Under the pieces are notes generated by a model, which did no database searches, had not been told where the DNA came from, and saw only the letters and a program-made list of their open reading frames with translations. Below, in pieces: positions 10,978-22,800 of a stretch of DNA of 64,000 nucleotides (positions are counted from its first letter, which is position 1; each line of letters begins with the position of its first letter). Made by a program: the position numbers and the translations under genes. This DNA is from Vigna angularis (taxonomy: Eukaryota > Streptophyta > Magnoliopsida > Fabales > Fabaceae), in contig NC_068975.1 in the NCBI RefSeq assembly GCF_016808095.1, forward strand, positions 27,393,501 through 27,457,500, in the 5' to 3' direction.

Positions 10978-11820
10978 CACTAGTACAAAAACACCGCATA
11001 ACGTCATTGTTTTTTAACCTTTCACGTCAAATTCGAGGTCGACGTCATATTGTGAGACATTAAATTGACATCGAACATAGAACAATTCGATGTTTATAAT
11101 AAAGCAAATTAATGTCGAATCTTGTCAATATTCGACGTTAATCGATTTTTCTTTTTGTTTTTTATAAGTCATTGTGATCTTTTTTTACAACTCTACGAGA
11201 CCTGAAAAACAAAAAAATAACAAATTTTAGTTTTTGGTATTTTACAAAACATGAACTATAAACGTGTAGTGTAATATCAACAACAAACAACAATAACAAA
11301 TAACAATAACAAACAACAACACAACTTCAATCAAACAACAACAAACATGTTCAACCAAACAACAACGACAAACAAGTTCAACCAAAAAACAACAAACAAG
11401 TTATTCAAATTGAAAACTAACTTTCAAAAGGTGAGTTCGTCGAAATAAAGTGTTGCCACTAGTGAGAGAGAAGCAGAATGCGCCTATGAAGAACAAGAAC
11501 ACGAAAATAATCAGTCAAAACAAACGAAGAGGGTATCGCGCGTTATGATAAAGTGAATGAATTTTCAATCTCTCGCTCAAATTTTTATTGAATCCACTAA
11601 CTTTTTAACGTCTAATGCTGAGGCATTCGACGTTTTATATCATGTTGATATCTAATTCTAGAGAATTCGACGTCATACGTAAATACAATTTTACTTTCGC
11701 GCCAAACATTTTTGCAAAAATTTACCCAATATAACAAATTGACGTCGGTCATTTATAACGTTGGCTATTCAGTGGTTGTACATTGAACGCGTGATGTTAT
11801 ACGTTGTTTTTGCACTAGTG
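10978..11820. mobile_element. Non-autonomous CACTA (En/Spm-type) DNA transposon, complete
   Basis: The left end is CACTAGTACAAAAACA and the right end, read on the other strand, is CACTAGTGCAAAAACA. The terminal inverted repeats run about 28 bp with roughly four mismatches. The element is flanked by ATG on both sides (10975-10977 and 11821-11823), the 3-bp target duplication typical of CACTA elements. Motifs related to TTCGACGT recur near both ends, like the subterminal repeats bound by CACTA transposition proteins. The middle has an AAC-rich run (11278-11400) and no transposase, so at 843 bp it needs a transposase from elsewhere. Confidence 0.92.
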
Positions 11821-12130
11821 ATGACAACCCTTTGACTTGACTATCTGAATTAATATGAATATCGAGCTATTGCAGATCATGCACTTGTTGTGGTGAAACA
11901 ACTGGCCCACCCCAAGCTACCATAAAAGGTTATTCGTTATCACTCGCCTTATGCCAATATAAAGCCCCTAGACTAGGACCTCCTGTTATTCTCACGACAT
12001 GCCTCACCCCTCTCTATTTGAGAATGAGTGATCATTATAATGTTAGATGAATTCCAAGACTGAGCTTCCTATATTCATACTATGATACCGTTCATTCTGA
12101 TCGATCCAATTTAATGTTGGATAATCTATT
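11821..12130 (-). mobile_element. Antisense LTR relic of the same family as the solo LTR
   Basis: Read on the minus strand this matches part of the 1033-3557 LTR (about 2880-3130). Shared blocks are AGGTCCTAGTCT, GAGTGATAACG and the segment around ATAGCTCGAT. Identity is clearly lower than between the PIR upstream copies. The CACTA element sits at its right-hand side in LTR orientation, and weakly similar LTR sequence seems to continue left of it near 10950-10977, so the CACTA probably jumped into this relic. Confidence 0.65.
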
Positions 12131-12179
12131 TAGTGATCATCCTGACTCTGTGTCCTGCTCTCCTAGTTGGTGTTGATTA

Positions 12180-12470
12180 TTCGAGCTAGTGAATAGGTGA
12201 ACAACCTGTTTGATAGTCGGTCAGACTCGCTAGATTGTTTTCCGAGTTAAAGGTTGTCCATTTGGACTAGTGTATGACAGGATGATCTGTTTAATAATTG
12301 GTCAGACTTGCTTATTTGCTCTTTAAACTTAAGATTGACCATTTGGACTAGTATATGATCACCAACCGGTGGAACTCACTAATTTATTTTTTTATTAATT
12401 AATTGTGAAAGTTGATGTATAGTCGAGCGAGCTTGTTAATTTACTTTTCAAATTAAAAATTAACCAGCCC
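12180..12470. repeat. Degenerate tandem repeat, about three units of roughly 105 bp
   Basis: Units share GGTCAGACTCGCTAG / GGTCAGACTTGCTTA, then a TTAAA-containing stretch, then CATTTGGACTAGT. The third unit is the most diverged (about 12360-12470). There is no coding sense. Confidence 0.6.
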
Positions 12471-12734
12471 TCGGTCCTAAACATTATTACAAAATGTTAT
12501 AGAAAGTAACAAATTCCTCAACTGAAAAGCTAACATAGGAATTATAGGAATCTAGTTGAATAAGTTAAATATGCGAAAACATAAAGGAAAGAGTGCATGA
12601 CTTTTCTTTCGTATATATAGTGATAGAGATAAAAAAATTTAATCTTCTGAAACTATATATAAATATAAATATATAGATATATATTTTTTAAATATTAAAG
12701 TAATTGCTGTAATTTTAGTTTGTATTATGAAAAA

Positions 12735-13765
12735 TTATTTAATTTTTAAGAAGAAAACTAAAACATGCCCCTCCTGAATAAAAATAAATCTAACCGTGAC
12801 GAGTTATTAATCTATATTTTAAAATAATTATTATAGAAATGTAAACAAAACAGTATACTAATATATTTGATATTATATTAAATAACATTTACATCTTATT
12901 TAATGTTAAAATAAATATTTAAACTCATATATCGTCCCTTTCTAAATAAGCATTCATTTATTTTTATATTTTAATAAATGTTATTTTCATTTGTAATTTA
13001 TACATAGATTCGTTTTTTAAACACTTGTTTTTTAAAATTTATCCTTTAAGTAATTGTTATTTTAAATTAAAATAATCATATTTTCCTTTTTATCTTTTAA
13101 ATGATACGTTAATCTAAATTTAATTATTTTATAAATTAAAATAATTATTTTATTACTATATATTTTTAATAACTATTTTTTAAAATTTAAATAATTATTT
13201 AGAATAAAAAAATATTCAATAATAACATAGTATTAAAATGACTTTTTAATAATTTTTTATAATTAAATAAATTTTAGTTAAAATAAAAAATATGAACACA
13301 CGTACCCATGTGTCTTTCCACTCTTTTATTTTATTTAAAAATATTAGTTCAATTAAAGTTTAAATACAAATTTAAAAAAAATGAAAAAGAAGAAGTAAAG
13401 TTTAAAACATAAAGCAAACTTTTCCACGCAACATAATGATTTAGTCATTATATATTAAAAGTATCATAAGAATTATAATGATTCAAAATTTAAAAAAGTC
13501 TTCTGAAATATAAAAATTATATTTTTTTTGAGAAATATTGATTTTAATATAAATAAATAAATAACTGTAAAATATTGATTAAATGTATTTATTTGTCATT
13601 ATGTTTTAGCATAAATAAAAGTAAATAAATATAAGTAAAATAAAGGGCAGAATTGCTATTTTGAATTTTGAAGGAGGGCATTTTAGTCCATACAAAAGTG
13701 ATACCTGCTCAGACTTGCAAATGAAGACTTGTGTTAATGTACCTACCGAGTAGTGGAAAGAGAGA
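12735..13765 (+). promoter_or_regulatory. PIR upstream region (copy B of the duplicated segment)
   Basis: This is the 5' flank of PIR and the undisrupted counterpart of 95-1032 plus 3558-3738. It ends in a GA-rich stretch (13756-13780) that probably belongs to the PIR leader, followed by a CT-rich stretch before the ATG. I see no convincing TATA box close to the ATG. Both copies keep the proximal segment well, but whether copy A has promoter activity cannot be told from sequence. Confidence 0.6.
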
Positions 13766-13864
13766 GAGAAAGAAAGGGAAGAATTGTAGTGGTTAATCTT
13801 TCCTCTGTTCTTCTTCTATGCTTCGCGCTCTTGTTTTCTCCTTTGATTGACTCAGCAATTGATG

Positions 13865-16800
13865 ATGGCTGTACCAGTAGAGGAAGCCATTGCTGCTCTA
13901 TCCACATTCTCTCTCGAGGTACACTCTTCACCTACAGCTCTCCTACATCAATTTCTTTCTATATTTCAATCCAATTTCCGCCACATTTTTCTCACTTTCT
14001 TTTGTTACGAACATTGAAATGAAATGCGCTTACCGATTCTTTTCTGTGTTTTTGTTGCTATTGTTTGTCTGATTCACTCCATCACTCGCTTAATTTGTTG
14101 ATGCTAATTCTAATTAAAGAAACTTCCATCTTGGTTTCTTTGAAGTTTTGTGTGATTGTTATACACAGTGTGGCTTCTTTATTTTCTCTTTCCGAAATGT
14201 TTATTAAGCAGAAGATAACTGAAACAAACTTCTGATCTGCGAATGCTAGATTTACATGGCATGTCATTATATAACGAGGTCCCAAACTAACGCATTGCAG
14301 GAACTTGAGGTTTTTATTTCTATGTACGAGGGTCATTTTCATGTATCCCCTTTTTTTATTTATTTTGTTGTGAATTATTTAGGATGAACAACCGGAGGTG
14401 CAGGGACCTGGAGTGTGGGTTTCAACTGAGCGAGGTGCAACGGAAAGTCCAATAGGTACTTCTTTTTCTTATTGCATTATTTTTTTCTTTGGATCTGTTA
14501 TGCTTTCACGCTATGATGACTGTACTTAATAGCTTCTAAGATGCATAGAGTTATTCGTAATTGCCATTTACCACCCACTTTTTTGTAGAGTACAGCGATG
14601 TCTCTGCTTACCGACTATCTCTATCAGAGGACACAAAAGCTCTCAATCAGCTGGTATGCAGCTCTTGAGCTATTCTTGTTATTTAATCTACCCTTTACCT
14701 CTAGTTCAATTTTTTTTTTCTGATTATAAATTTTAACTGTTTTTTCTGATATAAAATGCAGAATGTCCTTAGCCAAGAGGGAAAGGAGATGGCATCAGTG
14801 CTTTACACTTATCGCAGTTGCGTCAAAGCACTTCCTCAGGTAAAATTTCTTCAAAGCTACTGGTAGTTGAGGAGTTCATCAATGCATACAAAATATATTT
14901 CTTTTAGATAAATAAAGAAATTTGTCGGAACAGAAAGATTTAAGCTTTGGGCTTTAACGAATTATATTTAAAGTTCACCGGCACTAATTCAGACTTACTA
15001 TATATATATTATGTTGCTATTTTTAAAACTTAGCATTTTGGGGATAAAGAATGAATTCAAGTAGACTGGGCTTTGTCTAACTGATAGTTTTCTAATGCAA
15101 CATGATATCTTATGTGCTGCCATTTTATTTTGCTTTGTTGATAGTTGGAAATATTAAATTGACTACACTGGAGATCCTTTTTAATATTTCCGTATGCCTA
15201 TATTGTTTTATGTAATTTATGCATTTTGCCACAATGGAGCAGCTACCTGATTCTATGAAGCAAAGTCAAGCTGACCTATACTTGGAGACATATCAAGTTC
15301 TGGATTTGGAAATGAGTCGTCTGCGTGAAATTCAGCGATGGCAAGCATCAGCTTCTTCAAAGGTATGGGATGTTCTTAACATATGATAAGACCCTTTGTT
15401 ATTTTATTAGAAGCTTAGCTGATCCAGACTTAGGACGTTAAGTCAATATGTAAATGTCACTTTTATGCAGTTAGCTGCTGACATGCAACGTTTTTCCAGG
15501 CCTGAACGACGCATTAATGGCCCTACAATATCTCACTTGTGGTGTGTTATAATTATTATGCTTTTGTTGTTAATTCTTGTTATTGTTGTTGTTTTAGATT
15601 TTTTAATAGCTTTGTTCGTATGTTTAGGTCTATGTTGAAGTTGCTTGATGTTTTGGTGCAACTTGATCACCTTAAAAATGCTAAGGCAAGCATACCAAAT
15701 GACTTTACATGGTATAAAAGGTATGTATTTTATTTATGCCTATCTCCCTTTATCTTTAGGTTGAGGGTCTTCAACTTTTCTTCCAGGTTCAGTGTTTCAG
15801 TTTGTGTATTTTGTATCTTATTTCCATTTCTTCGTGGAGGTTTTATTTTTTTGTTCTCGGTGCTTTAGGTGCATGTCAATTTGTTTGTATAATAATGAAC
15901 AGAGATTTAATCAGCTTTTTAATAGTATTTGGTTTCCTAGATTCTTCAATATAACTTTTGCAGAGTTGATCTGTTCGACACATTTCTTTGTACTTTTCAC
16001 ATGTTTGGGTAAATAGAAGAGCAAAAATAAACAAATTATAGTAAATATATTTTTATATTCATTATTTTTTTATTCTATTCTTATTCTTAATATAAATATA
16101 TTTATTATTTCTAAGTAATAAAAAATTATTTAATTTTTATGAAATTAAAACAAAAATAATAGAACAGCAGATGTGGGAGACGATTCTTCAAGGAAATAGT
16201 TTCATACTTAAATTGGGAGGAGCTTATTTCCATGTAGGCCTTTCAAAAATTCACTTTTCCCCTTCATTTCATTAAAGAATGAACAAGGGAAGTTAATTTC
16301 TCTTTCATTTTCGTCTTCTGTACAACCTGTAAGTCATCTGAACAAACAAGATGTAATGTAAGGATGTCGAAATTATGGTTTTCATTTTTGTCTATGTTAA
16401 TAAGTACAGGCTTAAAAATATTATTATGCAATCATCTACTCACCTGATTTAGGATTTCCTTCTTTGAAAAGTTACTTGATGAAGTTCAGTCATTCATACT
16501 GTTTTTTTTCTCCTTCAATTTGTCAGGACTTTTACACAAGTCAGTGGTCAGTGGCAAGACAGTGATTCAATGCGGGAGGAATTAGATGATTTGCAGGTGC
16601 ATAATATATGAAATTTCTAAGTTTATGAAACAGTTATGAAAGATTCTTTTCCAAAATTGTCCATGTTCATATTGTACTTTGGAATATGCCAAACTAAAGA
16701 TGGCCGGTGATTGATCCTTTTTTAATTGAATGTGCAGATTTTCTTGAGCACAAGATGGGCTATTTTGTTGAATTTGCATGTGGAGATGTTCCGAGTGAAC

Positions 16801-19800
16801 AAGTATCCTGTATATTTTCTTCACATTTCTTTGTTCCATGAGATTCTTTGAAAAACCACAATACCTACACTTTTTGTATAACATGTAAATGTTTTTTTTT
16901 TGTTGAAAAGGGTCATTTGTGTTCAGGCTGTGCCTGGAAACTGATTCAATTGACAAATAAGGTGGTCTATTAAAACAAAAAAAAAGAGTGCTAGTTTGTC
17001 TTGAACTTTTAGTGATGATGAGAATATGTAGATGGGAGGATTTTATCCTTAACCTAGTTATACTTTCATAAAAAAGAAAAAGGTAGATTTGGTCAATACT
17101 TGGGTTGAGAAATAAAAACAAGAGAATAACTGGTGGCTAGGCTACCTCAAATCCTTCTTTTGATTAGTTATCTATGTTTGCAGTTTAAAGCAAATCAAAG
17201 GAAATCTAGTTGACAAGAGATGTTTTTAATCTAAAATTTAGGGTTCGTCTGTTGTCCTTGAATACTATCACAAAGAAGTGAAGAGAACTGATCAATATAT
17301 CACACCAATAATTTTATGCTTGTAACACTGTTTAAATATCCTGATTTTTTGTTTGTTGTTAAAATCCTTTACATGAGATAGTGTAGAAGACATTCTTCAA
17401 GTTCTCATAGTCTTTGTAGTAGAGTCTTTAGAATTGGACTTTGCCCTTCTCTTTCCAGAGCGCCACATTCTTTTGCGTGTTTTGCCTGTTCTTGTTGTCC
17501 TAGTGACATCATCAGAGAAAGATAGCGAGTCTCTGTACAAGAGGGTGAAAATCAACAGACTGGTCAATATATTTAAGGTAACGTTGTTTATATGCTTATT
17601 GATAAATGTACTGGTTAACAAAATAACATTATTATCTGATTACCTGAAAAATTCTACGTTTAATGCACTGAATTCTTTCTCTGTTGCCAATAAGTTTAAT
17701 TTGTGTATCATTTTATCCTTTTTTACAGAATGAGGCAGTCATTCCTGCCTTTCCAGATCTGCATTTGTCTCCTGCTTCAATATTAAAGGAATTATCAACA
17801 TACTTTCCTAAGTTTTCTTCCCAAACTCGCCTTCTCACACTTCCGGCGCCACATGAGCTTCCACCTCGTGAGGCACAAGAATATCCTCCAAATTGTTTTA
17901 TGTTGTTACTGATAAATTTATAATAATTTATTATTATTGAACTAAATTTCAATTTCTTGAGTGTCATCCATGTACTGATACTACTTTTCAGTACCACTCT
18001 AACTGCACATAGATGAGTTGTTATCATGATATATACATTTGGGTAACAAATTGCATGTTTTCTGTTCAATTTAGTTAAAGAATGCCAGGAGGGTGGTCTA
18101 TATAGTTCTTCTTTTTATTGTTGACAGATTTTTTATATTTTGTATCAGCTGGAATTGAACAATACGTTAGTTGAAAACTGGAGTGGTTATAGCTTCATAA
18201 AAAAAATGGTGTTTACGCAGTTAATTTTTTCCTGCAAAGTTGTTTATTCATTGTTGGATGACATGGAAAACTGTAGGTTTAATGAATACATTTTATTGCA
18301 GCCTCTGATGCATTTTAGAACTTAAATTAGTTTGTAGTTAAGATTACTGAGGAATTCCTTTAGAATGTAAACTTGACATGATACACATATCAGAGACATT
18401 ATTTGATCATAAATCATATTGGAGCCATCCGTGCTGAGCATGATGATTTTGTAATTCGATTTGCTTCTGCAATGAATCAGGTGTTGCCCTCTGCTCTGCT
18501 TTGGCTGCATATTGAATGCCCTTCCTGAAATCTTATTTGTTTTGTTTCTTTGGACTGTTTCTTAGCGTGTAATATCTGCTACTTAGTTGTTTGTCTCTAC
18601 TTTTACAGCTGTTATTGTTGAAGTCAACTGATGGTTCTGATATTGAATGGAGCAAGGAAGTCAAGGGGAACATGTATGATATGATTGTTGAAGGTTTTCA
18701 GCTATTAAGCAAATGGACTGCACGCATATGGGAACAATGCGCATGGAAATTTTCTCGACCATGCAAAGATCCATCCGAATCATTTTCTGACTATGAAAAG
18801 GTAAGGAGTATTAAAATGTTGCAGTTATTGAAACTTCTATTTCCTTATCATTCTTTTTCTCCTTTGTTGTGATGGCTGATTTATGTTCTAATCTGGTACT
18901 GGGACTATGGCAAATATTACTATCACTTTTTTATTTGTATAATGTAATTGACTATTTACACAAAATAGCAATTCTACATCACTATTACAAGTTGTATGTG
19001 CAGTGGTGTTGATACCGCATGTAGCCATATCCATCTTAAATATTACTCAAATCGATTTAGTTTTTCCATTGGACACATCAAAATTAACCATTTTCACTCT
19101 AAGCCAATATTTCCTTGATTTTTATTTGTTATGAAATAATTAATTTAGAGCAATTCTAAAATATGATATTGTGCTTTCAGTAGTGTTGATACTCCTTGTT
19201 ACTTCAAGCATATTAAAAGGCTTAAATTTTGAATTAGCCATAAATTTTTACATAAGCCACATAGAACTTAACCATTTATAAAGTATTGCATCAGTTAGGC
19301 ATTTATTTTCAGTTATTTAGTTAATTGTGTTAATTACACACAAAGGTGATTTTTGTATTAATTGTGCATTTTGATTATGTAAAAGTTGGCACCCTGCACT
19401 TCAAATAAAAATCTATCTTGAATAAGTCCGTTGAGTGACATTGTTAGGTTAATCATCCCTCATCCGAGGTATTATCTGCTTTGGAGCATGTGTTCCATCA
19501 CGGTTTTGAACTATTGAATGGGATAGAAACACAAGCCCCCAGTCGAGGTCTAAGGGAAACGACTGGTCATCCTAGTGACATCGTTAGGGTTAGTCACCTC
19601 TCATTCGAGATATTGTCCGCTTTGGAACATAGAGCTCTGTCATGGTTTTGTCCTTAAAAGGCATTTCGGAGGATGGAAGGAGGAAGGAGTATTTAGACTG
19701 CCTTAGACCTCGACTCCTAAGTAATGTGAGATTATTGGGTATGGTAGGAACAATTTATATTAAAAAAATAGAAGTTAACATAAGAGTTGTGTTTCTTGTA

Positions 19801-22800
19801 GGTGGTAAGATATAATTACAGTGCGGAAGAAAGGAAAGCACTGGTTGAACTTGTGAGCTACATAAAGAGTGTTGGATCTATGATGCAGCGGTGTGATACT
19901 TTGGTTGCTGATGCTTTATGGGAAACAATACATGCTGAAGTCCAGGATTTTGTCCAAAACACATTAGCTATTATGTTGCGGACTACCTTCAGAAAGAAGA
20001 AGGACCTCTCTAGGTAGTATTCTAATTTCACATTACATGGTATAACATTGTTAGTTTTTTGATTTCATAGCTGATATGTTCCTTGGACTTGGCGTTCTCA
20101 TGGAATTGTTCTGGATCATAATTCTGTATCATGAAAAATAATTCTTCTGGATCATAATCAACGACATGGCAATGTTCTGTTTGTTCCTTTTTAAATGTTT
20201 GTTTTTTAACAACAAAATGTTCCTTTTTATCTGTCATTTTTTTAGATTTCAAGATAACATCTTCTTTTCCAGTTACCCTTTATTTCCGTTTGATTTTATA
20301 AAAGTGAATAATTATTATGCATTGAAAATTCTTTAAACATTAAATAAATTTTTAGTGTAAATTTATTTGCACATTTAGAAAAGTTTCCATGTGTTATCTA
20401 TTTCCAGTTACAAAATCTATGATCACATATGACCTGAATCTAAATTTATAGGTGAGAAGTTCAAATGACATTATGGAGGGAAGTTTATTTTTTGTTAAAA
20501 AAATGTTAAGTGAACAAAAAAAGGCTTCAAGAACAACATTTTGAGAAAGAAAAGGCGCAGAACCCTTTTATTCACTTTGAGAAAGAAAAGGTAGTTATAA
20601 TTAATGAGAGAGAATACAAATAGGCATACAACATTTCTTTTGATTGATATGGAGAGTGAATAAGTAGGTTATAACGTGCAACACTTTTCTTTAATTAATA
20701 TGGAAGAGATAATATAATGACACATAAATGTAGGTTGCAATAAGAAAACTGAAATAAATGTAATAGGTAACTCACTTAAAGTTGCATTAAAATTAGAAAA
20801 ATTAAATGATTCCTTGGCTTGGGTGAAAAATATCTTACACCACTATTAGGCTATCTCCATAGTACAAATTATTTTGTGAGGTCTTAATTTAATTTTGGCA
20901 GGTTTCACTGTACGACATAACTTTGAAGACCTTTTTGTAACTTTTCCAGGGGAGAGGTTTAAATTTCAAATAATAAATATTAGTAGTTGTCATCTGTTAA
21001 TCAAAATGCTCTTGTGAGCTGCTGTACTTTGTTTCTATTTCTTACTTTATTTCCTTTGTTGAAAATTGCATTGCCTGAGGCTTGTGAAATATGTGAGCAA
21101 CGCAGTCAAAGAGTATGGTTAGAATTTAGACTGTTAACAAAACCTGGATTTTCAGTTTGCAAAATTTTGCTTATGGTTTCATGATTTCAGTTGTTATTAT
21201 TTGATAGAAATTGAGTTTTATTTTTAAATTTTATAGGCAGTATTTGATAATTTTTTGAATTATCATATGAGATTAACTTCTTTATGGAGTTTTTGGGTTG
21301 GATGTTGTCCCTTCATTTGAATAAGAAAATTTCCAGGAAAACAGTTCACTGATTGAAAAGTCTGCATCAACTGTTCCTTCATTCTTTTTGCTTTTTTGTA
21401 TCAATTAACCAAATATGGATTTTCAGGATTCTTTCAGATATGCGGACCCTTTCAGCTGATTGGATGGCTAATACAAACAAATCAGAATCTGAGTTACAGT
21501 CCTCACAGCATGGAGGTGAAGATAGCAAAGCAAACATATTTTATCCAAGAGCAGTTGCCCCAACTACCGCTCAGGTCTGCATCTTTTTCAATTCTCGTTG
21601 CTCCACTTTTATAGTTTGTCATATCAATATGCATGAAGAGCTGCATGTATTAGGGATCAAAATTTTAATATTGAACTCTGCTATCTGTATAGATGTTTTT
21701 GTTCAACTAGCAAATGGACTTACCAATGCTGTGATAAGGGAAAATAAATGAAGATGCTCAAGTGTGTCTTTATTTTGAAACGACCATTCATTTGTGGTAT
21801 GCATGTGGGAAGACTCATTCTTACGTGTTATGATTTTGAAAAAGTCTATTTTCTTTGTTTCTTAGATTACTTTTTTCAAGTTCCGGTGTCATGCATGAAA
21901 TTTTCTTGTGTATTTGTTAGAATTTCAAGTGTGAGTCTAAGTTTCACATTGGATAGAAATGAGAAAATAAAATACTATATAAGAATGAAGATCCATTAAC
22001 CCATTGCCTTAAGGTTTTGGGTAGAGAGTAGTGTCAATCACTTATGTGGTTGAATTCAAGTCTCATTAATGTTGTATAATCAATAGTTGTTACCAAAGAT
22101 TCTGTGTATCCTGACTTGCTGCTTTGCAAATTCTTTCTGTGGATACATGTAATTGTTGCTTAGCTAATCTCTTTACTACAGGTCCACTGCTTGCAGTTCT
22201 TAATATATGAGGTGGTTTCTGGTGGTAATCTTAGGAGGCCAGGTGGACTCTTTGGCAATAGTGGCTCAGAAATCCCAGTTAATGATTTAAAACAGCTGGA
22301 GACATTTTTTTACAAGCTTGGTTTTTTCCTTCATATTTTAGACTACTCAGGTAATGGTCTTTGGTTTATCTGAGCATCAATGTTACTGCAAAGACTCATT
22401 TTTTGGACACATTCCATTGATATATGAAATATCATCTAAACTGACATCCTCTTTCTCTCACTACTCCTGCCTTATGGCTCTTCTCTTACACTAGGGGCTA
22501 GTTTGAAGCATTACATTTTGTTTTGTATTGCTGTTTGTTGGAAGTCCCACATCGACTAGAGATAAGGTCAATTCATAGTTTATAAGTGGGTGCAAACCTC
22601 ACCCTACAAGCCGGTTTTGTGGGGTTGAGTTAAGCTTAAAGTCCACTTCTAACATGGTATTAGAGTCATAGTTAGAGCCTATCCTAGCGATATTTGTTGT
22701 TTGTTGGGCATATTGTTCCACCTGCTATCGGGCCACTATCGGACCACCCATTATAAAAGTCTAATCCCACGTTCGAAATGTATATACCTCCCATGCTCGA

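Noticed and set aside
15539..16016. Overlapping ORFs around PIR exon 7
   Set aside because: They read through introns; the real exon is 15628-15720 with clear splice sites and homology on both sides.
16582..17121. 179-codon minus-strand ORF
   Set aside because: It is antisense to PIR exons 8 and 9 and their introns, with no family features.
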